Shown here: positions 12,771-32,500 of the stretch, piece after piece
Layout: each line of letters starts with the position of its first letter
How positions within the stretch are numbered: position 1 is the first letter of the stretch
NCBI RefSeq assembly: GCF_000972845.2
Contig: NC_040011.1
Span: 28,636,806-28,700,805, forward strand
Length of the DNA: 64,000 bases
Direction of reading: 5' to 3'
Origin: Larimichthys crocea
Taxonomy: Eukaryota; Chordata; Actinopteri; Sciaenidae
Position numbers and translations under genes: made by a program
The notes under the pieces: model-generated
Told to the model about the DNA's origin: nothing
The model's database searches: none
The model's input: the letters and a program-made list of their open reading frames with translations, nothing else

Positions 12771-12813
<43 letters not shown>

Positions 12814-13200
12814 GCTATCTAGCTATCTATCATACTACTATCGATCATCTATCTACTATCTATCTATTATCTATATCTATCACTACTACTGCTGCTGCTG
12901 CTGCTACTATCCAATCCAATCCACTTTATTTATAAGCACGATTTAGTAAACCAGAGTTCAAAGTGCTGCACAACAAGATAGCACAATAAATAATAAATAA
13001 CACACAATAAACACAATAAATAACACAAAAGAAACACAACAAAACATATAATAGAAAATAAGAAAGATAGAAAACAATACAAATAAGAATAAAATGAATA
13101 AAAAGCACTACCCGCACAAGATAAAATAAATAAAACAGACATAATAAATAAGTAATAACAATAGATGTAACACATAAAATCAACATGGTGTTAAAAGCAA
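12361..13200. repeat. Degraded copy of the 13448-14451 repeat block
   Basis: It runs in the same order as 13448-14451: a TCCTCAGG start, the LINE C-terminal coding stretch, AT and CTAT runs, a CTG run and the AGCACGATT-type repeat tail. Single bases are missing in many runs, the CTAT tract is irregular, and the 135 bases found at about 13550-13685 are absent. Confidence 0.75.
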
Positions 13201-13264
13201 GTTATACTGAGACTGGCAGGGTAAGGTAAAGTTCAGGTAAATGTATGAATAGAGGGAATCCAGA

Positions 13265-13447
13265 ATAGAATGAGGGCCAGGGACAGGTCAGAGAGGTGAC
13301 ATCTATATTGGGGACATACTGACTACTCATTAGGTGGTATGTTGAAGAAAACTGTTTAGATGCTTTATACGCAAATTGTCTGTTAACAATTTACAGGGTT
13401 GAGACAGCCAATCTTTAGGAAAATGTATAAGAACCAACTGTCAGAGC
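13265..13447. repeat. Second copy of the 11041-11223 segment
   Basis: Nearly identical to 11041-11223. It is preceded by GAGACTGGCAGGGTAAGGTA, which also precedes the related segment at 48370, so this copy keeps the ancestral order better than the one at 11041. Confidence 0.75.
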
Positions 13448-14025
13448 TCCTCAGGGAGCCTTTTTCTCTGTAACCCCTTTAGTGTGTTGCACTGTGAAAC
13501 GCTCCTCTTGTACAAGAACAATAAATTCAACTTAAACTTTGATGTTTTGAATCCGATCCTCCTTATTTAAGGGTTTTTCTTCAAAATTCCCGTAACACTA
13601 CCTGTGGTAGAAGAAGCATTCAGACACTTACTTAAGTGCAAGAAATAATACCACATCATGCACATACACAGTTCAGGTAGAGGAGTCCAGGACACGATGT
13701 CATGACATGATGCCGCCTCAGTTCTGAAGAAGCTGTCCTCTATGGCCTGTCTGTATGTCCTTCGGACAGTGACACAACTACTCTGTGTTCATAAACGGTT
13801 ATACTCAGTGCATCTACAGTATAAGGTGGGAAGGGACAGATACAGGAAATCTTTCCTGCCACATGCCATCACACTGTATAATAACAGCTAAAAATATATA
13901 TATATATATATATATAAACTCAGATCACAATTTACAGTCACTGCACATTTCTCCTTCCTTACTTTGCACCAAATCAACACTGCCAATTTGCTGTATATAT
14001 ACTCTTGTACAATTTATTTTATTTA

Positions 14026-14122
<97 letters not shown>

Positions 14123-14451
14123 ACTACTGCTGCTGCTGCTGCTGCTACTGCTATCCAATCCAATCCACTTTATTTATATAGCACGATTTTAGTAAACACA
14201 GAGTTTCCAAAGTGCTGCACAACAAGATAGCACAATAAATAATAAATAACACACAATAAACACAATAAATAACACAAAAGAAACACAACAAAACATATAA
14301 TAGAAAATAGAAAGATAGAAAACAATACAAATAAGAATAAAATGAATAAAAAGCACTACCCGCACAAGATAAAATAAATAAAACAGACATAAATAAATAA
14401 GTAAATAACAATATGCATGTATACACATAAAATCAACATGGTGTTAAAAGC
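13448..14451. repeat. Full copy of the 12361-13200 repeat block
   Basis: Better preserved than its partner at 12361-13200: the coding stretch, AT run, (CTAT)n and CTG run are all regular. It includes the LINE 3' end described separately, followed by an unrelated interspersed repeat. Confidence 0.75.
13695..14122 (+). mobile_element. L2/CR1-like LINE 3' end with (CTAT)n tail
   Basis: Around 13800-13890 one frame reads GRDRYRKSFLPHAITLYNNS, the typical end of an L2/CR1-type ORF2 protein (Arg/Tyr-rich, then SFLPxAI). It is followed by a stop, an AT run, a non-coding stretch and a (CTAT)n tail at about 14026-14122. Only the 3' end of the element is present. A degraded duplicate lies at about 12450-12880 and a small related piece at 24112-24185. 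Confidence 0.65.
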
Positions 14452-14480
14452 CAAAGAGAAGAGGTGGGTTTTAAGAAGGG
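14150..14480 (-). repeat. Interspersed repeat tail (TTTATTTATATAGCAC type)
   Basis: Begins CCAATCCACTTTATTTATAT, followed by AGCAC, GTGCTGCACAACAAGATAGC and long AATAAATAA tracts, and ends in AGAGGTGGGTTTTAAGAAGG. This combination is a common teleost dispersed repeat. Its diverged duplicate is at 12905-13200. Confidence 0.6.
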
Positions 14481-14639
14481 TTGGATATAATATTATAATA
14501 CTACTATTACTACAATACTACTACAGGAACGCGCTAAAAGTAAATAAAAAAGTTCAGTTTGTTAATAACAGATTGTCAGATCAAAATAATGACCTTATTG
14601 CATGTAATAAATAAATTAATGAATTAATAAAAGAGGTCT

Positions 14640-14772
14640 GCTGCATTGGTCCGTCGTGTGACGTAGCAGCCGTTGAACGTGCACTTCGTGTTTTCAAACC
14701 TGGGAGGCAGTAACGGTCACTAACGTGTGTGCGCATGCGCAGTGGCACTTCACACAACCGCAATAAGCAAAC
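14640..14772 (+). promoter_or_regulatory. dpf2 core promoter with NRF1 palindrome and CRE-like site
   Basis: Within 130 bases of the start codon there is an inverted CCAAT (ATTGG, 14645-14649), a CRE-like TGACGTA (14659-14665) and a perfect NRF1 palindrome TGCGCATGCGCA (14730-14741). No TATA box is seen. This set is typical of a broadly expressed, CpG-type housekeeping promoter, which fits a chromatin-remodelling subunit. The transcription start is not determinable from sequence. Confidence 0.6.
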
Positions 14773-21508
<6,736 letters not shown>

Positions 21509-22017
21509 CATCATATCAGCAACTCCCACCCCCTCAGTAACGGAACCCCGCCCCCCGATGGAAACGTCAGACCTCCTCTCAGTCTGGAGCTCCAGGCTCT
21601 GTCCAGATGTAGCTGAGCCAGATCGCAGATCAGCTTTAGAAGTCTTAATATCTACAGTGTCAGCCAACGTGGGGATCAAACCATCACTACCGACCTGCCT
21701 GCAAAGTCTCTGAGGCTTGCCGTCAAACACACATACATATTGTGCGTATATACAGTATAGACACACACTCTCTCCTGGACTGTTACATACACTAGATACA
21801 GAGACAGAGAGCATGCAGTAACCATAGTAACTGCTGTCTCCATGGGAGCTCCCAGGAGCAAAAGGATTAGCATCACAGCTAATTATCTGCACCCTCTTCA
21901 CACTCAAAGACACAGTGTGGACTGTCGAGACAACACGTTTCTTTTCTGCCAAATTATCTATTTTTACTCCCCGAGTGTGGGAAAAAGAAAATATCACCAC
22001 ATATACGGTTGAGGAAT

Positions 22018-22049
<32 letters not shown>

Positions 22050-22746
22050 GATGTATTATTATTATTGTTATTGTTCTGGTTACTAGTGGACTTTTGTAGT
22101 GGCATTTGTCTGTGTACTTTTGTCTGATTGGAGCGTTCATCTTTTAAAGAGGTTTCCCTGAAGGGAGCCGGTCAGTGCCAAGGTCCACCATCATATGAAA
22201 CACACACACAATGATCCATGGAGCTTATCATAATCATGTCAGCCGTCTTCGTTTCATTTAAATCAGTGCGACAAAGATGGTACGACAAAGTCTTATTTTT
22301 TTTGGCAGCAAAAAAACTTTGGCTTTGACTCGTTACGCTGTTAGCACAAAATCTTTGGCCTTGCTTCTTTCGGGTTGCACCAAAACCAACTTTTCATTTC
22401 TGATTCTGTTACTTTTAACTAAACACTATACAGATGAGTATATACTGTAAGTTTAAGATAAAAAAAAAAACATTTAGTGTAATGCACTCTTCTACATTAA
22501 TTCTCCATCCGACAGAGCGAACATTCCCTGATTTTGAAAACCCTGACTTTTGACAAGTCAGACAACGCTGTTCTTATTTAGGAAACTCACTACTATAAGT
22601 CCAACACATGAAACTAGTGATCATAAAGGTGCATCCGTTTCTCAAAGATGTATTTGTGCCAGCTTTTTACAAACCATATGGCAGCAGCATCATCCGTCAT
22701 CCTTCACAAGTCCTTTTTAAACAGCAGCTGTCAAACCCGAGGAGAC

Positions 22747-22785
22747 ACACACACACAGACACACACACACACACACACACACACA
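22747..22785. repeat. (CA)n microsatellite
   Basis: CA repeat with one GA interruption inside the presumed dpf2 3' UTR. Confidence 0.9.
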
Positions 22786-23216
22786 ATCAATTACAAACTG
22801 TAGCTGCTTTTATCATTTGTCACACTGAGGCAGATTTGCATGCAGATTGCACCTGTATGAATGCGCACACACATCACAAGTGTTTCTTTTTTTTTTTTTG
22901 TCGTTGTCGTATTGTTTGTATTTTTTTTTATTTTTTACATTTTATATTACCTGATATTCCATTGGTACTGGGAGTTTTTCTAGTAGAATTTTGTAAAGTC
23001 TATGGTATAGCAAACACTTCAAGTATATAGCTCCTAATGCATTCTATGTACTGTATTGACTTTTTCTATTTTTGTTATGACTGTGACATGTTTGAATTTA
23101 TTTGATTATTCTGATATGTCAGACCTCCATTATGAGTATTTGTAAAATGATGTACTTTGTTGTACTATTTTTATTTTTACATTTCTTTGGTATCAAAGCC
23201 GATTTAGCCTGACTGA

Positions 23217-23222
23217 AATAAA
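23217..23222 (+). terminator. Polyadenylation signal, probable end of dpf2
   Basis: AATAAA preceded by GACTG and followed by an A-rich stretch, then TTATGTGTCCATTGTAATTG, a plausible GT/T-rich downstream element. Confidence 0.55.
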
Positions 23223-23240
23223 AAAATCACTTTGAATTAT

Positions 23241-26001
23241 GTGTCCATTGTAATTGTTGGAAATATATAACACACTAGATCAGTGCGTCTCAAACGTTTT
23301 ATACCATGTACCACCTCAGAAAATATTGTCTCTCCCAGACAGACTGACCCTTGTCAACTATGGACAGTTCATGCAGGATGCAGGTTTATTACTAAGAAGA
23401 TTTCTTATTGTCGACTGCTGTCGAGTTCATTTGGTGTTAAAGCCGTTCTCCTGATCGTAATAGCTAATATTTCCTGTTGGGAGACATAATTTTTAGAGTG
23501 TTTGAACCATTCATTTCACCTCTACTTACTATCTCACGTCAGATTTTAATTAATTATGCATGTATGTGTGCACTACATGAATTAATGTGTCTACATAGCA
23601 GGCTGATATTCAAACAAGATATTTCAGAAAATGCTAAACTTATTTTAAATTACAATCCAGCGATCAGTGGTGATCAGGTGCTGTTTAAATACTATGTTTT
23701 TTTTTCCATGGTGGAGGTTTGGCTCGTGTCCTCCACTCTCCACTACAAAGTATTAATGCACAAAGGAAATGGTGAAATCTTTGAACAAATTCTGGACAGA
23801 GGTGAGACAGTCACAGTACTACATCTTTAAAAACACATCAATATCTCTGTGAAGGTCAATTTGCAGACCACATTATAAAGATACTTTGATCTTACTGGTA
23901 TACATATGGTACAATTTCTTGGGAAGTTGCGTAGATTCTTTCTATTTCTGAGAGAAAAAATGGTGTACTGTGACAAATAGATTACATTATAGACTGTATA
24001 ATGCAGTGGTGGAGCATAAACACATTGTCTCTTGACTGCACTTAACTACAATCTTGATCAATGATAATGGAGGATTTATCAATTTACGTGTCTGACTCAT
24101 TTGTATGCTCTCAGGACAGTGACACAACTACTCTGTGTCCATAAATAGTCATACTCATCTGCATCTACAGTATAAGGTGTTATAGTTGGTCATCAGTCTA
24201 CACACATGCTGCCCTGACAATTATTATTTGACATTATGTTATTTACCTGTTTATCTGTTGTGTCATTGGGAGTGAGACAGCCCTGTCCTCTGACCTTGGT
24301 TACCATAGTAATGATCAGACCAGCGCCTGCTTTCCTAAATACAGATGACACCAGCTTAATTTACTAAATTCCTACACTGTGGTATCACTTAAATCAAAGT
24401 CTTCAGCACATCTTCAGCATTTACTTTACAGTTAACATATTGTGTGTGTGTGTGTGTGTGTGTTTTGGGACACAATGTAAAAGACACACTGTTACTCAGA
24501 GGAGTCAAAGATTCAGTTTGATCTACCACCGGGCTTTTGTCTACTCAGTCAATGAGCTAGATGATGAAGGCAGCAGTGATGTGTGTGTTGTGGCTTCAGC
24601 ACTTTGACAGCTTCCTCTCTCCCGCCTGCTGGAGGCTGTGGATCTGTCCCTGGTGCTGGAGCGTTGCAGGTAGCAGCCTCTCAGCTCCATGTGACTCTGA
24701 ACTCCACACTGGTTTGTTTAACATGTAGCGTAGTGAGATTACATCTACGTCCTCTTTCAGCTATGGTTGTCTTCTGCTGCTGAAGGGACAGTGGCTCATG
24801 TGATGAGGACGTTGTATTACCAGTGTGTAAAAAATACAAGTTGTATTCTCAGCTCTGATGATCTAGCAGTGTGTCTCAGTGACGAGTTAAAGAAGAGTTT
24901 ATCAGTGAAGAAGCTGCTGTGCAAACTGGATTGAGTTCAGCTTTGAAGTGTTGATGGTAGGCGGCGGAGGAATCCTGATTAACTGTTCAAATTAAATGTG
25001 ACATTAAGTTCTGGCACATCATATTAAAATAATAAGTTCACCTCTCTCTATTGTGTGATAAATAGTCATCACCTTTTAGGACATTAAACCCAACTGTGTA
25101 TAAAGGTTATGATGATGGTGATGATGTGAGGGGAAATAAATGTATTCTAATCGTATAAAATGTAATGATAATGGTAATAATGTAATTCATTCCTAACTAA
25201 TAACTCATAACTCAACCAAACTCTTAAAATGTGATTTGTGTCACATTAATTAATTTGAAGTGCAGAATCAGACAGACTGACATACGAGCAGAAGAGAAAC
25301 CTCACAGAACAAAACATTTTTAATTGCACTCAACAACATACACCCAAGAGCTCTCTCCAAACACAGACACTCAAAAACACCTTGTGACATACAGTCGCCT
25401 TTGTTCCAGCACATAAACACCACCTCTGTGCTGGGAAGCTTGTTGGAAAGGAAGGAGGGCTACGTTCTGTACAAGGCCAAGACAACAGTGGCTTAGTGCA
25501 ATTATCTGCAGCGTGATGATCAGCCATGCTATGCTGTTTACAACTATAGACACAAAGGCGTGATGAAAACTCGACAAAAACTTGACGTAACATAACTGCA
25601 CACAACGAGAAGCAACTATATAAACTTACATGTATTATCATCTGGTCATTGAGGTTACTTGTGGCAGTATTAATAAGTAAACTAACACACTTTGGGGTTC
25701 CTTAGACAATATTCTTGGTTTCAGGATACAAATTCAATACTTTATAAATGTTTTGTGAGACATAGTGCATTATCAGTTGGCTTTGATTTCACAAAGTCTG
25801 GGCTGGAGGTGCTCGGTACAAAACTATGTAAAATACTTGTTTATCAAAGGTAATCAATGCAGCTTCCAGGCAGCTGTTGTTGAAATGAAATGGAAATTCA
25901 TCTGTCCGTACATTTGATTAATAATGGCAGCAGTGAAGGTGGAAAACACTTGTTTGTGCCTCCTTTTGTACGACTGTGTGTATGTGGGAAATGTGTGTCC
26001 T
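23241..26001. other. Intergenic region between dpf2 and the NCKX-type exchanger
   Basis: No conserved exon was found on either strand. It includes a (GT)n run at about 24442-24462 and a short LINE-related piece at 24112-24185. The right part, roughly 25300-26001, is probably the 3' UTR of the minus-strand exchanger gene. Confidence 0.5.
24112..24185 (+). mobile_element. Fragment of the L2/CR1-like LINE seen at 13.7 kb
   Basis: GGACAGTGACACAACTACTC and ATCTACAGTATAAGGTG match 13765-13830 closely. The rest of the element is missing here. Confidence 0.55.
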
Positions 26002-27262
26002 CTACAGCCTCTCGAATCCGATGGAGCAGAGGAGGAAGATGGCGTAAAGCAGAATGAGACAGAGTCCCAGCCTGCGGTCCAATCGCCAGCAGTTCAGATG
26101 GACACACAGGACCTGAGGAGAGAAAGAGAGAGACAGCTTCAGTTCCTGTTGCACGGATCTAAATATAAGTCTAAAAACAGAGTGGTGGTGAAGAGTGAAG
26201 GGCTCTCAGAAAGATAAGATGTAAATCATAGGTGATGAAGAACTGGCAGCTGATGTTGGAGATCTACTCACGGTAAGTGTGACTGAGGCCAAAAGGAGAA
26301 TCACTGAGTACACCAAGCCTTTGCTGTTGATGGTCACCTAAAAAATAAAGATGAAAGATCATTCATGTTGTTTTAAAATCACTTACAAAGGTCATTCTGA
26401 TCAACCGAGGTGTCGTTTTATAGTTAAATACAATAATTTACTGACTATATTCACATATAATTCAAACAGAGAGACGTGTCTTCATTTCTTCTTTGAAATG
26501 CTGAAGAATATTCAGACTTAAGATTATTTTGGGGGCGTCATTTTTGCCCTTATATCAGTGGACAGTTGACAGTAACAGGAAACAGGGGGAGGAACAAAGG
26601 GCCCTGCTGGAAATCAAACCAGCTGTTATTATTTTAATCCAAATCCTGCCAACTCTGACAAAGAGGAAAGTTTCCGACCCTGAACATGTGCACCTGTGTT
26701 TGAAAAACACCACGAGGATACCGCCATGTTTTTAAGATCATGGGTCAAGATATTAAGCAGCTGGTGTTACCACTGATCCATAGCTGACTATGAGAGTCCT
26801 CAGCGCCCAGGGGAAGCCCAGGCCCAGCAGCACATCAAAGATATTACTGCCAATGGAGTTAGACACGGCCATGTCACCCATCCCTGCAACACGAATGTGA
26901 CACACGGACAAACAAAACATGTGATTCATGTGAAAATATGTCATCCAACATCAGGTTACACATGCAGTTTGCAATTTTTCCTTTCCTTTTCTTGTAAAAC
27001 ACATTAAACACTATGTCCAGTTGAATTTGCAGTTGAATAGCTTGGCGCTAGGTTTTATAAATAGTTTTAATAAAAGGTATAAATATGTGCTGAGACACGT
27101 TAAACACACACACATACCTTGTCGGGCGACGATGAGGCTGGCCATACAGTCAGGGACACTGGTGCCGGCTGCTAGAAAAGTGATGCCCATGATGACTTCT
27201 GGGATTCCAAGTGTGTAGCTGATTATGGTCACCTAGACAGAAACACAGGTAAAGTGTAGACA

Positions 27263-27328
<66 letters not shown>

Positions 27329-29526
27329 ACTTGCACTAGTGTGTTTCGTACCATCCAGACCATGAGGTAGGAGAAGAGGGCTATCCAGAGAGTGGAGGAC
27401 AGGAAGGTGAGCAGGTACCAGCGCTCCCACCGTGGCTGGCTACAGTCTGGGATGGTGCAGTAAAGCACGACGCTCACGGGCCAAGAGAACAGCCACTTTA
27501 GACACACGCACCAACGATCTGAAGAAACACACACACATACACACACATTAGTAGTAGTAGTAATAGTAGCAGCAGGATGTGCTGCAGCAGTTTTTTCTTC
27601 AGCTATCTTGTCTTTCTTTCTTAATTTCAGATAGCTGAAATGACTTGCCCATGGTGATCTCCCACTATTCAAACAACAGATTGGATTCAAAGAATAATGC
27701 TGACCTTAAAGACCTTAAACTTAAAGATTTTCTGACAGGCAGCGAGCTCAAATAGTCGTCTTTTGTCTAGACTTTTATTTAAATGAGTGAGTGTGTAGTG
27801 TGAGAGTGTAGTTTTGTGTAAATCTGATGATAAAGTTCATATTTGTTAGCACTTCATGCTTCATGTGTGGCAGCAGCGCCTGCTAAAAAACACTTGTGCA
27901 CCGTGCGCATGCACACACATTTGTTTCCCCACAGGCATCGTTACAGATTCGTCTGAACTTCTAAATTATTCACGTGTTTCTGAGTCGCTTTTTAATTAGC
28001 TCCATTAACAATAAACCAGGTTAGAGCACACTGGAAGACATTAGAAGTACGTGAAAAAAAGAGAGAGGAATGTTTGCTACAGAAGCATCAAAGCACACAT
28101 CTGTGTGCCAGAGTGAATATAGAACAGAGCTGCCAACACACACACACGAAAAGATATCGGCTGTTGAAAATTTCAAATCATGACCTGTGGCAGTGTAGCA
28201 GACGTCTAAATCTTTCACTGTTCTTTCCTGAGTTTGAGTCCTCTATTGAACAAATATGAAGACTAATCTTTGTGTCGCTTTGCAATACCAAAAAGGAGAA
28301 AATTGTTAAAACTGATTTCTTTTGCCACCTTATTTAGTGTTTTTCTGCCTTGAGCGTCTGTGGAAGAGCATATTGGGAAACATTACATCTACATTTTGAC
28401 CAAAGAAAATATTAACTCATGGTTCTTTAGACTTTTAGTTCCTGTTGTCCTGAGGTTGCTGGAACAATTTGATCGAAAAGCATCAGGTAAACTGTGTCTA
28501 CAGCAAGTCTGAGTTAAATCTACTCTAGATGTGAGTCACTTTCTTTATTTTAGGTGTAATGTTTGGATGTGTTTGTGAGGTTCTGAGGTGTAGCTGTTAA
28601 TTAAGATTCAGATGTGATGTGAAGAAACACAACATTAAGAAAAATGGCTGAAAATATATGACCCAAAAGAGAAAACTATGATATGGACAGAGAGAACTGA
28701 TGGACCATTAAAAACTATTAAAAACTCTCAAACAAATGTTTTGTTTTTTTCCCTATTATCTACGTTTGGCCATTTGTTCTGTTCAAAACAGATGTAAATA
28801 ACAAAGTTGGAATAAGATAAGTCTAATGTCAGTTGGAAAAACATTACATCTGAGATTTTATTTAAGCAACAACATTCAGCCTGTTTTCATGTCACTTCTC
28901 ACCTGGTAAGACAAAAGGCTTGAAAGGAGCGTCCTCCTCCTCTCCTTCCTCCTGCTCTTCCTCTTCTTCCTCTTCCTCTTTAGGCTGTGCCCCTCCACCT
29001 GTATCCACCCCCATCTCTTTACCACTCTCCCTCTCTCCATCCAGCGGCTGCGTGTCTCCCTCGGCCACCGTCCCGTTCTCCCTCCCCCACGCCCCGTTAG
29101 CACCTAAACCTTCCTCCCCTGAAGCTCCAGCCTCCTCTGGGCCAACTCGAGCCCGAATCAGCCTCTGCCTCTGGGGGGGGGGTGAAGTGAGGAAAAGAAA
29201 AAGCAAAATAAAAAAAAAAGAAGAAAACAAAAGAACATGAGAAACACCGCAGCGAGCTAATGGAAGTGACTTCATCTGACTGTAGCTAATATGAGAACTG
29301 GCAGGAGGAGTGATCAGGCAGCCAGGCACATTCACCAGAGGGGATTTGGAAAGCACTGATCAGGGGCACGGCACAGAGAGGGGGCAGCGCTGGCAGTCGC
29401 ACTTTAATTTGGCACTGGAAAAGGCAAGCACACATGCAGGAGAGCAGTGAGAGTGAGAAAGCAGATTTGGGAGATTGAGTTCTTGGTTGCTTTTGTGTTT
29501 GGGGTAATATTATGCATTAGGCAGCA

Positions 29527-29568
<42 letters not shown>

Positions 29569-32500
29569 TTATCGGATGGCATCCATCTACAGTAACGACA
29601 GCAGAGCACAAATCGTTCTGTCTACCTGCAACCTTATGTACAAAAACTGAGCTGTGAGTATCTTCGTCTAGATAGATCTTTACCAAATTGAACAATATGA
29701 CAACTAAAAATCGAATTGTCATAAACTGATAACAGCATTACCAAGTTGAAATGGCCGCCTCTGAACTCAAAGCGACTTTTCTTCCAGCACAAATGGAGCT
29801 ACAGGAAAATCTCATAACGACAGATTGTAGGAGGATTAAAAGAAGCAACATTAAAAGAAATAACAGGGTTGAAGGAAACCAGTGATGTGACACATTGGCC
29901 TCCATCATGGTTTGAAATTCATATTTTCTGCATCTTTATTCTTTTGTCATGCAAAAAACTGAAACATTTCAGCTGATGTCGTACTGAGTGTGCAGGCACA
30001 GTGTTTGTAACTGTTATAAACAGGTAAGTGCAGTGCCGGGTGTATGAAATCGTTCATGATAACGCAAGGAAATATCACTTCCCACAGCTCCATGACCGAA
30101 TATGACTGATTTTATTTGAACATACTCAGAAACGTGAAGAAACTAAAAACTAAAGAACCAAACCAAAAGACAGTAATGCTAAAACTATCATTTATATTTC
30201 ATTCATATATATTTTATCTACATTTCCTATATTTCTTTGCATTTTCGCTCATGTTTTTTAATCTAAATAGTTTTGTGTAGGTTTGTATTATTGTCGGATG
30301 ATTGGACATGATAAAGCCCACACACGTTTGCACACATACACAAATAATAAAAATACAAACGAATAACTCAAACAAGCGAAATAAATAAATGATATCAAAT
30401 AATAGAGAGAGGCCTCAGATGAAATGCTTGTGGTTGTTTTTCGTCTGTATTACAAAAGAATAAAGATACAGAAAACTTACAAAAATTATTTCTGTTGGTT
30501 TGAACACACGAGCTTCAAAAAGTTAAAATAGTTCAAACTTCTAATCACAACTGATTGCGCCACACAAACTAATCATAACATGGAGACGAGCTGTTCCTTT
30601 TGGCTGTTACAGCCTGTGGTGCTGCAGTGACTTCATTAATTTTTAATAGTGCCACCCAATTAAGTAACCGTAGCTAGTAGTCCACACACAAGGGTGAGCC
30701 TGATGATTCTTCATTATATTTATGGTAATTTGACCATTTTGTCCCTGTGAACTTGACAGCATCATATTGCTTTGTAAAATCCCGCATGTGCACATTTAAA
30801 TACCCACCAACCTAGCCGAAACAACCCAGGGAACTTGATGTTATGTGAAGGATTTGAGCGCGTGCAGTGTACCTCGCTGATGACCATGCGTCCTGCCATG
30901 CGCAGGCGGGTGAAGGGGGGGAAATGCGGGGTGATGAGAAGACGAAGGCTTGCCTCTGAGAAGGAGAGTTGGTGGGGGTGCAGGTTCATCATCTCATCCA
31001 CCATCACCACCCCTGAATCCTGGCCGGCCACCACACATGAATCTGGGAAAAAGTCGAGGAAGATGGACAAAGGTTAGCGAGAGAAAACAGCAGAAAGGAG
31101 ACGATAGTTTAATAAGACAAAGAGGACAGAGTGATGGAGAGACAAAAAGTGGAGAGGAAATCGTGTCTATCAAAGTGGTCTAGTTCTATTTCAGCCTGCT
31201 GGAAATCCACAGGGGAACAAAAAGGGGTTTGACTGGCAGCTTAAACTGTGTCACTAGGTCTGTTGAATGCTGCTCAGAGACAATGGGAACGTTTTGATGT
31301 GTTTGATGTACAAACACAAGCTCCTGTACCTGGCTTCAGCGGCACCATGTCGTTATCACAGTCTCCAATGCTTCCGACCGCAGTCGTCCGTCGCAGGCTG
31401 CTCAGACACGGCTGACCTGCCCTGCTGCAGTGTCTCTCTACCAGGCTGTACAGAGATCTGTTGAACCTACACAAGACACAACACGCACACAAGGATATTG
31501 CATCTTTAGTGTGTATAGAGTGTGTGCTAGATGGAAATACGAGAGGGGGGAGACAGAGACTCACTTCATGATGATTATGTAGATTCCATACATAGAGATC
31601 AGGATGATTGTCTCCCACCTGAAACATGCAAACACCAACGCAGATCCATAAATACCACATTTATCACATGACAGCCATCTATCGTGCAAACTGATCTGAT
31701 ATCCAAGTTCCATTACAGTCTTACCACATGACTTTTTCATCATAGATCACCTGCAAATAAAATTTAAATACACTTTTATTACACCTCAAAAAGTCACTGT
31801 TTACATGTCTTATCAAAAGAGCATAAAAAAATGATTGACTATAGGACATCAGAGCACTTTTATACCAGCTTATACCAGGAAATAGCAGTACAGAAAAGCA
31901 AAAGATGTATTTGAGAACGCTGAAAAGTTTATTCTGGACAAGTCTATAAGAACCTAATGCTTTTTAGTTTTGATACATGTTTATGTCTCAGATAATGAAT
32001 GATTATGTCCTAAGTATCAATCCCAACACTGATATTCTATGAAGTGAGTTGGGTCTGTACTGCTGCCATAAGTACTGTAGTTTGCAGGAGCTGTACATTT
32101 AGGTGTTAAAGTGAATATTGCACTTCATTTACTCTAGACTTTCAGTTCTGGCTGGGATAAAGCAAATTGATTTTTTTTGCTCCAATGTTTCACACAATAC
32201 AAAATTAATTTCCTGCCAAACAAAGAGCCCAGTGTGAGTGCTCTTTTCAACTGGAGGATTTCTCACCAGGATAAGCACCACAATGGACAGGATGTAGAAG
32301 ACAGCATCACGAAACAGAGGCCACCAGCTCAGAGAGATGGGCTGCAGAAAGGAGACACACACACAGTACAAGTAATGCAAGTAAACAGCGTACGATGTAA
32401 TCATACGATCATTGTGTACACAGTGTGTGTACCTGTCCAGCAAAAATGCCACAGATGCCGATGATGACCAGCACGTTAAAGACAGCTGATCCCACGATAG

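Larger units (their letters stand above)
21509..23240 (+). other. dpf2 3' untranslated region
   Basis: Follows the TGA at 21506-21508. About 1.7 kb without a conserved frame, ending at an AATAAA at 23217-23222. It contains an ATT-rich run at 22020-22070 and a CA repeat at 22747-22785. The extent is inferred from the first convincing poly(A) signal. Confidence 0.6.

Noticed and set aside
12926..13186. Hydrophobic 'membrane protein' frames on the minus strand, repeated at 14151-14428
   Set aside because: They are translations of AATAAA-rich repeat tails; both copies belong to an interspersed repeat.
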